Source: Amycolatopsis echigonensis (lineage in GTDB: Bacteria > Actinomycetota > Actinomycetes > Mycobacteriales > Pseudonocardiaceae). From it: a stretch of 38,359 nucleotides of DNA. This document shows, piece by piece, positions 9,063 to 16,920 of this stretch. The position numbers were made by a program, and so were the translations under genes. A model generated the notes under the pieces. The model saw nothing but the letters and a program-made list of their open reading frames with translations. It did not search any database and had not been told where the DNA came from. The DNA lies in NCBI RefSeq assembly GCF_014174495.1, contig NZ_JACJHR010000082.1:1-38359 (forward strand). Direction: 5' to 3'. How positions within the stretch are numbered: position 1 is the first letter of the stretch; each line of letters opens with the position of its first letter.

Positions 9063-9635
9063 TCAGTCCTCCTCCGAAATCCCCCATCCGGCCGCCGCCG
9101 AAAGGCCCTCCAGATACCCCATCGCCCGTTCCGTCTTCGGATACCGGTTGACCAGCGCCCAGAACGCCGCGTCGTGGCCCGGCTCCCTCAGGTGCGCCAG
9201 CTCATGGACCAGCACGTAGTCCAGCACCCACTGCGGCACCCGCTGGAGCCGCTCGCTCACCCGGATGGTGGCGTCCACCGGGGTGCACGACGCCCACCTG
9301 GTGCGCATCGGCTGCACCCACCGCACGCTGGCCGGCAACGCTTTCCCGTCCAGGTATTTCGCCCCGAGCACCGCGCAGCGCGCCAGCAACGCCGCGTCCG
9401 ACGCCCTGGGCGGCGCTGTCTTCCGTCCTCCCGGGCGCAGCAGCCTGCGCTCCATCTCCGCGACCCAGTGTTTCTCTTCCTCGCGGGTCATCCGTGCCGG
9501 GATCTGGACGACCAGGGTGTCGTCATTCCAGTACGCGGTGACCGTCCGGTGCCTGCGCTGGCTGCGCCGCACCTCGACCTTGTGTTGAGAAGTGTCCGAG
9601 GGGGCCTTCTCGCCCCTGCCTCTCAGGGAGGGCAT
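9063..9635 (-). CDS. YgjP-like (DUF45/M48-type) zinc metallopeptidase
   Basis: About 190 residues. The zinc-protease motif HELAHLREPGHDAAFW (HExxH plus a downstream His) is intact near the C-terminus, preceded by RTRWASC and the DYVLVHELAH helix typical of the YgjP/DUF45 family. There is no signal peptide, so it should be cytosolic. The start is uncertain: ATG 9635 was chosen, with GTG codons about 21-23 residues downstream as alternatives. It is divergent from the E1-like gene, and its upstream gap contains two inverted DnaA-box-like 9-mers. Substrate is unknown. Confidence 0.85.
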   Translation of the reverse strand: MPSLRGRGEKAPSDTSQHKVEVRRSQRRHRTVTAYWNDDTLVVQIPARMTREEEKHWVAEMERRLLRPGGRKTAPPRASDAALLARCAVLGAKYLDGKALPASVRWVQPMRTRWASCTPVDATIRVSERLQRVPQWVLDYVLVHELAHLREPGHDAAFWALVNRYPKTERAMGYLEGLSAAAGWGISEED

Positions 9636-9709
9636 CCGTGCTTCGACCACTCGACAACGGTAAGGCTCAGCACCGACAACTTGGAGCGCCGAAAGGTCAC
9701 AGCCCTGAC

Positions 9710-9739
9710 TTGTCCACAACTAGATTTCCCTGTGGACAA
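9710..9739. promoter_or_regulatory. Inverted pair of DnaA-box-like 9-mers
   Basis: TTGTCCACA at 9710-9718 and its complement TGTGGACAA at 9731-9739 face each other across 12 bp. TTGTCCACA is the consensus DnaA box of high-GC actinobacteria. The pair lies in the divergent gap between the metallopeptidase and E1-like genes. DnaA binding is inferred from the word match only. Confidence 0.45.
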
Positions 9740-9788
9740 CTCAGCTTCTCACCCGCGAGTGGCATCGCGGGGCTGCCAAGCTGGCCGT

Positions 9789-10874
9789 ATGACCCTGTCC
9801 AGTGTTCCGCCGCCGGACGTGCTCCTCCCGGCGTATCCGACCTTGCTTCCGGGCATCCACGTGCTCGAACGCGACGGCGACGAGATCCAGTTCGGCCTCG
9901 ACCCCCGGCACGGCATCATCGCGGGCGGCCTGCCCGCGGCGATCGTCGACAGCGTTCGCAGGCTCGACGGAAGGCGCGGGCTTGAGGACGTCTTGCTCGC
10001 TGTAGGCGAACACCGGGACCAGTTCCAGCTGCTGCTGAAACAGCTGGCCGCACTCGGCCTGGTCACCGAAGCGGCGAAGAAGAACGTGAAACGCGTCGAG
10101 ACCGGCTTGTGGTCGCTCCGGGCGCGGCACTACCAGCCAGCGCTCGTGGACCGTCGCTGGCAAAGCCTCATCGCGGTTCACGGCAGCGGACGGATCGCCG
10201 TCGCGGTTGCCGCACTGCTCGCGACGTCCGGAGTCGGGCACCTCGACATCCGCGCGTCCGGCACGGTCACCGAAGCCGATCTCGGTTCCGGGTTCACGCC
10301 GGCTGAGCTGGGTCAACCCCGGCAACGCGCGATCCGGACCGTGGTCGCCCGGGTCGCGCCCGACGTCACCACCGCCCGCAACCAACGCCGCCTGCCCGAC
10401 CTTGTGCTGCTCACCGACACGCTCGTCCCGCCGCCGGAGGAGGTAGCCGAGCTGGTCGACTCGGCGACCTCGCACCTGCCGGTCCGGGTGTGCGAGGGCA
10501 CGGGAATCGTCGGGCCGCTCGTGGTGCCGGGCCGCAGCGCGTGCCTCCGCTGCTGTGACCTGCATCGGACCGACGCGGACCTGTCGTGGCCGAGGATCGC
10601 GACGCAGCTGGTAGGCCGGATTCCGCGAGCTGATCTCGGTGCGGTGCACGCGTGCGCCTCGCTCGCCGTCGCGCAGGCGATGCGGCTGCTCTCTCCGAGT
10701 GAAACCCCGCCACCGGCCTGGAACGCCACACTCGAGATCGACAACTTCGACGGAAAGCTGCATCGCCGGAGCTGGGAGCCGCACCCGGACTGCGGCTGCG
10801 GAGCGCCCGTTCCCGTCGAGGAAGGTCCCGCACCGGCGGCGGAGACTTCCGAGGAGGTGCTGCAGGAGACGTAG
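9789..10874 (+). CDS. E1-like / TOMM leader peptide-binding family protein (Rv3196-like)
   Basis: 361 residues. Residues 1-110 form an N-terminal domain resembling the leader-binding region of cyclodehydratases. The centre holds a ThiF/MoeB-like Rossmann stretch (VHGSGRIAVAVAALLATSG followed by GHLDIRASGTVTEADLG). A zinc-type Cys set is formed by CLRCCDLH and a C-terminal CGCG. The family is often annotated as TOMM precursor leader peptide-binding protein, but no YcaO, dehydrogenase or precursor peptide gene is present here, so a thiazole/oxazole pathway is not supported. It occupies the Rv3196 position just before the ABC1 kinase. Confidence 0.75.
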   Translation: MTLSSVPPPDVLLPAYPTLLPGIHVLERDGDEIQFGLDPRHGIIAGGLPAAIVDSVRRLDGRRGLEDVLLAVGEHRDQFQLLLKQLAALGLVTEAAKKNVKRVETGLWSLRARHYQPALVDRRWQSLIAVHGSGRIAVAVAALLATSGVGHLDIRASGTVTEADLGSGFTPAELGQPRQRAIRTVVARVAPDVTTARNQRRLPDLVLLTDTLVPPPEEVAELVDSATSHLPVRVCEGTGIVGPLVVPGRSACLRCCDLHRTDADLSWPRIATQLVGRIPRADLGAVHACASLAVAQAMRLLSPSETPPPAWNATLEIDNFDGKLHRRSWEPHPDCGCGAPVPVEEGPAPAAETSEEVLQET

Positions 10875-10935
10875 GACACACCTCGGTGCCGTCAGCAAGC
10901 TGCGGTTGTCGTGCTTACCAAGGCAGAATCGCAGA

Positions 10936-12279
10936 GTGACCGACTTTCGCGACCGCACCGGAGACCGCGACTCCGCCATGCCTCGCCGCGGCGCAGCCCG
11001 TACCGCGAAGCTGGCGAGCCTTCCGCTCGGCATCGCCGGACGAGCGATGGGTGGCTGGGGCAAGCGACTGGCGGGGCAGAGCGCTGAGCAGGTGAGCGCG
11101 ACGCTCTCGGCCAAGGCCGCCGAGCAGCTGTTCGAGGTGCTGGGCACGCTCAAGGGCGGCGCGATGAAGTTCGGGCAGGCGCTGAGCGTGTTCGAGGCCG
11201 CGGTGCCGGACGACATGGCGCAGCCGTACCGGGAAGCGCTCACGAAGCTGCAGTCGGCCGCTCCGCCGATGCCGGCTCGGCAGACCCACCGCGTGCTCGC
11301 CGAGCAGCTGGGCCGGTCCTGGGTCGGACGGTTCGCGCACTTCGACGACGAGCCGGCCGCCGCGGCGAGCATCGGCCAGGTGCACCGCGCGACGTGGCAC
11401 GACGGTCGCGAGGTCGCGGTCAAGGTCCAGTACCCGGGCGCGGACGAGGCGCTGCGCAGCGACCTGCGCCAGTTGCAGCGGTTCAGCAGGCTGTTCCAGG
11501 CTTTCGTCCCCGGCACGGACGTGAAGCCGCTGCTCACGGAGCTAGCCGAGCGGATGGACGAGGAGCTCGACTACCTCGCCGAGGCCGACAACCAGCGCGC
11601 GTTCGCGAAGGCGTTCGAGGGCGATCCCGAGTTCCTGATCCCGCGTGTCGTGGCGAGCGCGCCGAAGGTCGTGGTCAGCGAGTGGGCCACTGGCACGCCG
11701 CTGGCCAAGATCATCTCGGACGGCGACGCGGCCACGCGCAACCTGTCCGGACGGCTGCTCGCGGAGTTCCACTATTCGTCGCCCGCGCGGGCGCATCTGC
11801 TGCACTCCGACCCGCACCCGGGCAACTTCATGCTCACCAGCGACGGCAGGCTGTGCGTGATCGACTTCGGCGGCGTCGCGAAGCTGCCGCACGGAATTCC
11901 GCGGCACCTGGGCGAAATCACGCGACTCGCCCTGGACGGCCACTCCGACGAACTGATGCGGCTGTTGCGCGAGAACCGTTTCGTGCGACCGGATTCGCCG
12001 CTGGAAGCGGACGAGGTGCTGGCCTATCTCGCGCCTTTCACCGAGCCGCTGGCCGAGCCGACGTTCCACTTCACGCGCCGCTGGATGCAACGACAAGCGG
12101 GGCGCGTCGGCGACTCGCGCGGCAACGACTTCCACGTCGGCCGCTCGCTGAACCTTCCACCGGAGTACCTGATGATCCACCGGGTCACCGCGGGCTCGAC
12201 GGGCATCCTCTGCCAGCTCGACGCCGAGATCCCGGCGCGCGGCATCGTGGAACGCTGGCAGCCCGGGTTCGCCGCCTGA
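10936..12279 (+). CDS. ABC1/AarF/UbiB family atypical kinase
   Basis: 447 residues from GTG 10936. Family hallmarks are all visible: the KxGQ motif (KFGQ, residues 78-81), the Ala-rich loop AAASIGQVH (about 142-150) replacing the Gly-rich loop, the conserved Lys in REVAVKVQYPG (about 163), the EELDYLAEADN segment, catalytic HSDPHPGNFM and the metal-binding VIDFGGVAKL. ABC1 proteins are kinase-like ATPases acting in quinone or lipid metabolism in other organisms; the actinobacterial role is undefined. It corresponds to Rv3197, and in mycobacteria this gene is immediately next to whiB7; here 4.6 kb lies between. Confidence 0.9.
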   Translation: MTDFRDRTGDRDSAMPRRGAARTAKLASLPLGIAGRAMGGWGKRLAGQSAEQVSATLSAKAAEQLFEVLGTLKGGAMKFGQALSVFEAAVPDDMAQPYREALTKLQSAAPPMPARQTHRVLAEQLGRSWVGRFAHFDDEPAAAASIGQVHRATWHDGREVAVKVQYPGADEALRSDLRQLQRFSRLFQAFVPGTDVKPLLTELAERMDEELDYLAEADNQRAFAKAFEGDPEFLIPRVVASAPKVVVSEWATGTPLAKIISDGDAATRNLSGRLLAEFHYSSPARAHLLHSDPHPGNFMLTSDGRLCVIDFGGVAKLPHGIPRHLGEITRLALDGHSDELMRLLRENRFVRPDSPLEADEVLAYLAPFTEPLAEPTFHFTRRWMQRQAGRVGDSRGNDFHVGRSLNLPPEYLMIHRVTAGSTGILCQLDAEIPARGIVERWQPGFAA

Positions 12280-12280
12280 G

Positions 12281-12319
12281 TTATCCACAACGCATGCGGA
12301 CAACGCGGAGTTGTCCACA
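12281..12319 (+). promoter_or_regulatory. Two same-strand DnaA-box-like 9-mers
   Basis: TTATCCACA (12281-12289, the E. coli R1 box) and TTGTCCACA (12311-12319, the actinobacterial consensus) lie 30 bp apart, start to start, in the 90-bp gap after the ABC1 kinase gene. The gap between 12320 and 12369 adds little else. Function as DnaA sites is inferred. Confidence 0.45.
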
Positions 12320-12369
12320 GATTGCGCAAGGTGGTTTCGCGCAGTTGATCAAGGCGTCATTCTCGATCT

Positions 12370-13308
12370 ATGACGACTACCACAAGCACTGACTCCCTTG
12401 CTTTCGGTGATCTCGTTTCCCACGGTGTACTTCACCGACGGCACCTGCGCGTCGCAGGAATTTCAGACCGAAGAGCCGCGCAGTTGTCCGGCCCGGGCGG
12501 ACCGTGGCGACAGGTGTATTCCGGCGTGTATCTCGTGCACGACAAACCTCCGAGCCGTGAGGAACTCCTGCACGCAGCCGTTGCCCGGTACGGTCCCGGA
12601 ACGGTCATCACCGGCACGGATGCGTTGTGCGCGCACGGAATCAGCCATCCGCGGACGCCGGAGATCCATCTTCTGGTGCCGCACAACCGAAGGCCGGCCA
12701 GCGAACCGCGCGTCATCACCTACCGCACTGCCCGGATGCCCCAAGCAATCCTGATCGACGGCCTGCCCTACACCAGCGCCGCTCGCGCCGCCCTCGACCT
12801 TGCCCGGAGGGAAAACGATCCGGACGAGATCGCGAGACTGGTGTCGCTGCCGCTGTATTGGGGCCTGGCGGACCGCGCCGAGCTGACGACCGAACTGAAC
12901 ATCGGAAACCAGCGCGGCTCAGCCGCCGTACGGACAGTCTTGCGCAACCTCGACGACCAGGAAACCTTCGCACACGGACAAGCACTCCGAGTCCTGCAAC
13001 GAACACCACTGCCCACCCCGCAATGGAATGTCGCAGTCTGCGACCGCCGCGGCCGCCGGCTCGGCACTGCAGATGCCTGGTGGGACGAAATCGGCCTGGC
13101 GTGGCGCTACCGCACCGCAGCAGGCCCCGAAGACTTCAGCCATCTAGCCCTGGCCGCGACCGGCACCGTGCTGTTCCGGTGCACCCCACGACAACTCCGC
13201 GAATCACCGGCGGAGATGAGCACGGAACTCCTCAACGCCTACCGCCACGCGACGCGCACGCCCCGCCCGAAAGTGCGCGCCGTCTACAAGACAGGAAATG
13301 CCGCATGA
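12370..13308 (+). CDS. AbiEi-like antitoxin-domain protein, orphan
   Basis: 312 residues. The N-terminal 50-60 residues resemble the winged-helix AbiEi antitoxin domain, ending in the usual WRQVYSGVYLVHD segment. Next is an ALCAHGISHPRTPEIHLLVPHNRR region typical of the large actinobacterial family annotated as type IV toxin-antitoxin AbiEi antitoxin domain-containing. The C-terminus has ADAWWDEIGLAWRYR, which sits where many relatives carry a DUF559-like nuclease motif ending in EYDG; here that Glu/Asp is absent. No AbiEii nucleotidyltransferase gene is adjacent, so a working toxin-antitoxin pair is not supported. Confidence 0.65.
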   Translation: MTTTTSTDSLAFGDLVSHGVLHRRHLRVAGISDRRAAQLSGPGGPWRQVYSGVYLVHDKPPSREELLHAAVARYGPGTVITGTDALCAHGISHPRTPEIHLLVPHNRRPASEPRVITYRTARMPQAILIDGLPYTSAARAALDLARRENDPDEIARLVSLPLYWGLADRAELTTELNIGNQRGSAAVRTVLRNLDDQETFAHGQALRVLQRTPLPTPQWNVAVCDRRGRRLGTADAWWDEIGLAWRYRTAAGPEDFSHLALAATGTVLFRCTPRQLRESPAEMSTELLNAYRHATRTPRPKVRAVYKTGNAA

Positions 13309-13530
13309 CTCAAACCTGACAGGTGACCACCGTCGTCCGCGCTGGCGAGCAGACGAGGGCAGGAGGGCACATGATCGGCCCTGGCCGACGAACCGCAGTG
13401 AGTGACGTCGTCGCATTGCGGGAACCCACTGCGGCTACCGGGCACCACTCCCGCAGGGGTCCTCTCCGGCTGGCCGTGAACGCTCAGGGCACCGCGGGAA
13501 GCGTTGCGGCAGGGCAGGTTCTGGGTCCGG

Positions 13531-14334
13531 TCAGTTGCTGGAGTGAGCGGTGTTGTCCAGCCAATGCTGGGCGTGACCAGCGTCGCCGTCGACGCTGACG
13601 TCGGTGGCGTCGCGATCGGTAAGGGAGAGTCGGCGGGTCAAGATCAGCAGCAGGGAGCGCGCCGGGCCGATTACCGTCACCTCGGCTTCTCGGGTTCTTG
13701 GCTGCCACGTCGCACCCTCGGGACGGCGTTCGACGGACCACGCCCCCATGCCGTCGGCGGTGTCGGTGGCCAGCCACTGAAGGGTCTGCCCGGTGCCCCG
13801 GATGGCCTGGGCGGACGCGGGTCGCTGCAGGTCCCATGTGGGCGAGGTGAGCATTGCGAAGTGGTTGGTGATGAGCGCGGCCGCGATGTCAGCGTCGATG
13901 TCGAGCGGTTGGTTCGCCGCCTTCGCGGCGTCAGCGCCGTGGACGACGGCCTCGTTGAGCATGCTGGTCATCCAAAACTGCGTCCCGGACCGTGCGTCGC
14001 CCGCGGCGTTGAAGACCGGCGAGTCGAGCGCGTCGTCGGAGCACGCGTTGGCAACGCGCTGCGCGGACTCCGACAGCCATGCCTGCCACTCGCGGGAGTC
14101 TGCGGGTGGCGTGGCCATCTCCGTGGGCAACTGCGTGGGGTCGGTGATGCGCCGCTCGATGATTTCCGAGACCCAGTGCTGCGTCTGGCCCACGTACGTG
14201 ACCAGGTCGGTGACCGTCCATTTCGGAGCCGTCGGCACGACGGTGTCGGATCCAGCCGCGAGGGCGGACTCGGCCAGGCACCGAGTGTGGTCGACGATCG
14301 CGCGCCGGGTGCGGTTCGGGGCCAGGTCAGTCAT
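13531..14334 (-). CDS. Maleylpyruvate isomerase-like mycothiol-dependent enzyme (DinB/MDMPI fold)
   Basis: 267 residues. The layout is that of the TIGR03083-type family: an N-terminal four-helix metal-binding domain containing WTVTDLVTYVGQTQHWV and a later NEAVVHGADA segment, then a C-terminal domain with a typical ARSLLLILTRRL helix. Family members are zinc enzymes using mycothiol, or transferases of unknown substrate. Start ATG 14334 has AAGGACC upstream. It has no operon partner. The 206-nt gap upstream (14335-14540) separates it from the zinc-ribbon/methyltransferase pair and holds no gene; 13309-13530 is likewise empty. Confidence 0.8.
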   Translation of the reverse strand: MTDLAPNRTRRAIVDHTRCLAESALAAGSDTVVPTAPKWTVTDLVTYVGQTQHWVSEIIERRITDPTQLPTEMATPPADSREWQAWLSESAQRVANACSDDALDSPVFNAAGDARSGTQFWMTSMLNEAVVHGADAAKAANQPLDIDADIAAALITNHFAMLTSPTWDLQRPASAQAIRGTGQTLQWLATDTADGMGAWSVERRPEGATWQPRTREAEVTVIGPARSLLLILTRRLSLTDRDATDVSVDGDAGHAQHWLDNTAHSSN

Positions 14335-14540
14335 GGGAGGTCCTTAGGTGTCTAGGCAGGTGGCGATCACGTGCCTTCGACTACGCGTCGAACGACGGTG
14401 CCAGGGATCGACGGGCCCCTGGCGCAATCTTTCGGTCTTCAACCTGGCCCCCAAGGGCCGGAACTTCCCACCGCAAGTCCGACGCACGGACGAAACTCCC
14501 AGCTACAGACCTGTCGACCGACGCCGCGGCACCGATCCAG

Positions 14541-14723
14541 TCACCAGTACTCGTCGGGCAGCTTGCCTTCGATGTCCCGGACGTGGTTGCGCGCGCAGTC
14601 CGGGCAGAGCCAGCGCTGTTCGCCGTTTTCCTTGGTGCTCACCCAGGCCAGGGCAGCGAGCGGATCGGTTTCGGCGGCGCGTGCTCGGCCGCACCGCGAG
14701 CACGTGGGTTCGGGCGCGGTCAC
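14541..14723 (-). CDS. 60-residue zinc-ribbon protein coupled to methyltransferase
   Basis: A small protein too short for many gene callers. Two CxxC pairs (C8-C11 and C40-C43) frame a compact zinc ribbon (CSRCGRA ... RWLCPDCARNH), followed by an acidic tail ending DEYW. Start GTG 14721-14723 overlaps the methyltransferase stop by 4 nt (GTGA), implying translational coupling. Codon use is strongly GC3-biased, supporting a real gene. Role unknown; it may bind the methyltransferase or nucleic acid. Confidence 0.75.
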   Translation of the reverse strand: MTAPEPTCSRCGRARAAETDPLAALAWVSTKENGEQRWLCPDCARNHVRDIEGKLPDEYW

Positions 14724-15697
14724 GGTCGACGTCCGTAATGCACGGTGCGCGCGCCGAGCAGGAAGAGGTCGCGGCGTTTGCCGAGGTAGTGGGAGCTGAC
14801 CGGGTCGAGCAGGGCAGCCAGGGTCGCGCGGTCTTCGTCCGAGAGATGGTCGGCGCCGTGGGTCGCGAGACGGGAAAGGTGGTGGTGCACATAGTCGGTG
14901 AGACCGTCCGAGCCAGGCGCGGGGTGGTCCACCAGCGCGCTGAACGAACTGACGTCGGCGAGCCCGGCGCGTTCGAGCGCGACTGTCCAGCCGTAAGGCA
15001 TCGGCACGGCGCCGTCGATGCCCTCGCGCATTCCGACGAACCATTCAGCCTGCGCGGCCTGCAATCGGTCCTCTAGGCCAGGACGTCCGAGTCCGAGATC
15101 CCAAGGGAGGCAAGAGAAGGACAACCCACCTTCACTGAGCGCGACTACTCCGTCAGCCAGCGCGATTGCGGTAAGCGTGCCGATCGCAGCCTGCTGATCC
15201 GGAAGATGATGCACGACGCGCGATGCCCATACGAGATCCGCAGTCGGCAGCAAGTCGGGCAGGGAACCGTCGGCAAGGTCGGCGACGACCGCTCGGACCT
15301 CGACAGTCGGCGTGGTGCCCTCGGCTGCTGCGTGTTGGCCGCCCGATGGCCCAGGCGCACGACCGTTGCCGGTAAGCGTTGAGCCGCCCGACCGGTGGTC
15401 CTGCGCTGCGGCGCGTACGGCACGCTCGGCTTCATGGAGAAGTTCGGGGGTCGCGTCGACCAGGATGATCGTGCCGCCGCTCCGGGCGGCCAGGGCTTGG
15501 GCGAAGTGGGTGCTCATTCCGCCGGCTCCGCAGCCAAGGTCGATCACCGTGGGGTTGACCGGGAGTTTCTCGGCTAGGCGAGCCGCGATGGCGGCTTGGG
15601 CGGGAGCGTCGAGGGCGTCGGCTGCGCGGAGGAGAGCCAGCCGGTCAGCCCAGTCGATGTGGTCGTGCGTATGTCCGGACACGGGCTCATTGAACAC
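14720..15697 (-). CDS. Class I SAM-dependent methyltransferase
   Basis: 325 residues from GTG 15697 (GTG 15682 is an alternative). Motif I is VIDLGCGAGGMS (about residues 51-62), then a VDATPELLHEAER motif II region and a DLVWASRVVHHLPDQQ post-motif. There is a Ser/Gly-rich insertion of about 25 residues near residue 105-130. The C-terminal half (WTVALERAGLADV, YVHHHLSRL) resembles small-molecule methyltransferases of the trans-aconitate/UbiE type. Substrate is unknown. It is cotranscribed with the 60-residue zinc-ribbon gene. Confidence 0.85.
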   Translation of the reverse strand: MFNEPVSGHTHDHIDWADRLALLRAADALDAPAQAAIAARLAEKLPVNPTVIDLGCGAGGMSTHFAQALAARSGGTIILVDATPELLHEAERAVRAAAQDHRSGGSTLTGNGRAPGPSGGQHAAAEGTTPTVEVRAVVADLADGSLPDLLPTADLVWASRVVHHLPDQQAAIGTLTAIALADGVVALSEGGLSFSCLPWDLGLGRPGLEDRLQAAQAEWFVGMREGIDGAVPMPYGWTVALERAGLADVSSFSALVDHPAPGSDGLTDYVHHHLSRLATHGADHLSDEDRATLAALLDPVSSHYLGKRRDLFLLGARTVHYGRRP

Positions 15698-15720
15698 CCG
15701 TCCGCGGTCCCCGGACGAGA

Positions 15721-15760
15721 ACGAGCCTGGACGGTCCCCCGACGGACCTTCCAGGCTCGT
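15721..15760. terminator. Strong hairpin upstream of the methyltransferase gene
   Basis: The arms ACGAGCCTGGA (15721-15731) and TCCAGGCTCGT (15750-15760) extend inward with GGTCC/GGACC past one mismatch. On the minus strand the stem is followed by TCTCG. It may end read-through from the whiB7 side or act in the leader of the methyltransferase gene. Confidence 0.5.
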
Positions 15761-15839
15761 CCCGGCGAAGTCATGATCGCCGCGGAACCGGTCGCTTGCC
15801 GTCCCCTTCGGCTAAGCGCCGTAGGCGGTGACTCGCGCC

Positions 15840-16414
15840 CATGCCCGCGAAATCGCTGCTGGTTTCTGGCTCCACGCCGCCCCAGCCGGTCGCGCCGCCC
15901 GAACTGATTGGCACCGCTCAGGTAATTGGCCGCTCACGCCGGTGGACCACCCAGATAGCTGACGGACAGGCCCCGCCGCGGTCGCTTGGCCACCCCCGCG
16001 GCGGACCGCCCGAACCGAGTAGGCCGCGTCCGACTGGTTGGCCGCGCAACTAGTTGGCCGCCGTCCGGTTGGGACGGCCGGACTGATTGGACAGCCCGGC
16101 CTCATCGGCCCTCCCAGACTGATGGGGCCGATTGGGCCGATCGGCGACACGAACTGGTTGGCTGCCCTCCCGGTTGCGACGTCCGTCCGGTTCGGATGCC
16201 CGTGCGGTTGGACGGGCCGGACCGATCGGCCTGCCCGGACCGATTGGGCCGGTCGGCACCCCGAACCGGTTGGCCGCCTGTGCCGGTCGGCCGCCTGAGC
16301 GGTTGCACAGGTGCACAGTTGCGCAGTTGAGCGGGCGGTCAGGCGGTCAGGCAATCAGGCCGAACGAATCAGGCCAACTGCCTGATCACCCGGCGCGCAA
16401 CCGGGTGATCAGGC
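15840..16414. repeat. Gene-free field of degenerate short GATTGG/CGGTTGG-type repeats
   Basis: Between the methyltransferase (15697) and the whiB7 operon end (16657) no supported gene is visible for about 950 bp. From about 15900 to 16290 the plus strand is built of short units such as GACTGATTGG, CCGATTGGGC, CGGTTGG and GAACTGGTTGG, repeated more than fifteen times without exact phase. From 16335 to 16380 TCAGGC recurs at least five times. One minus-strand frame would read collagen-like GPIGP/RPIGPARP, which is a by-product of the repeats. From 16415 to 16656 the sequence is unstructured with CGAACC words. Confidence 0.6.
16380..16414. terminator. 14-bp perfect hairpin downstream of the whiB7 operon
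   Basis: GCCTGATCACCCGG (16380-16393) and CCGGGTGATCAGGC (16401-16414) form a perfect stem around a 7-nt loop. It lies at the edge of the TCAGGC repeats, about 245 bp beyond the last gene of the whiB7 operon. No U-tract is seen. Confidence 0.45.
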
Positions 16415-16656
16415 GGCAGAATCCGATCGAACCTGATCGATTTCGCGCAACCCGACCCGAACCGCAACCCAACCCGAACCGGGTGGCACGAATCGAGTCA
16501 GGACAACCGAAATCGGCGGCATCAACGTCCGGACAGCCGACGCCCGCCAGCCAGGACTGGAGGCAGTCCCGGTGGCAGGCACCGGCTCCCGGACGAAGCA
16601 GCCGGTCAGGCAAAGGGCCGAAACCTGGGCTTGCCTGACCAGACCACAACACCGCG

Positions 16657-16920
16657 TTAGTTGGGTGGTTGGTACCGCTCCGCTCGGCTGGCCGCCCAGC
16701 GGGCTACCCGCGACCAGCGGCGCGCGGCTCGTGCCCGGCGCCACGGGCGTTGGGCTTCCTGTTCGGTTATCAGGTCGCGTATTCGCGCTCGGGACAGTTC
16801 TTCGTGAAGCAACATCTTCGTGGTCTCCTGAGACTTGTTCTGCTTGGGCTTCGGCTGGACGCGGACCGGTTTTCCGGTGCGGGCCTCGAAATCGCGCGTG
16901 GTGATGAGGTCGACGGTCAT
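16657..16920 (-). CDS. Small Arg-rich protein translationally coupled to whiB7
   Basis: 87 residues, strongly basic in its second half (RRARAARRWSRVARWAASR) with Trp-Arg repeats, and an N-terminal half with VDLITTRDFEARTG. Start ATG 16918-16920 overlaps the whiB7 stop (ATGA), so translation is coupled. No known domain was recognised. The basic face and whiB7 coupling suggest a nucleic-acid or ribosome-associated partner, but this is inference. Beyond its stop lies the repeat field. Confidence 0.65.
   Translation of the reverse strand: MTVDLITTRDFEARTGKPVRVQPKPKQNKSQETTKMLLHEELSRARIRDLITEQEAQRPWRRARAARRWSRVARWAASRAERYQPPN

Noticed and set aside
9789..10874. Thiazole/oxazole RiPP gene cluster
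   Set aside because: Only the E1-like protein is present; there is no YcaO, dehydrogenase, protease-transporter or precursor gene next to it.
9710..12319. Chromosomal replication origin
   Set aside because: Only four 9-mers in two gaps, with no dnaA, dnaN or AT-rich unwinding region nearby.
12370..13308. Type IV toxin-antitoxin system
   Set aside because: No AbiEii-like toxin gene is adjacent on either side.
16050..16316. Collagen-like GPIGP reading frame
   Set aside because: Produced by the DNA repeats; several frames give similar repeats, and there is no ribosome site or stable codon bias.
15840..16414. CRISPR-like array
   Set aside because: The words are short, degenerate and irregularly spaced, without constant-length spacers or cas genes nearby.
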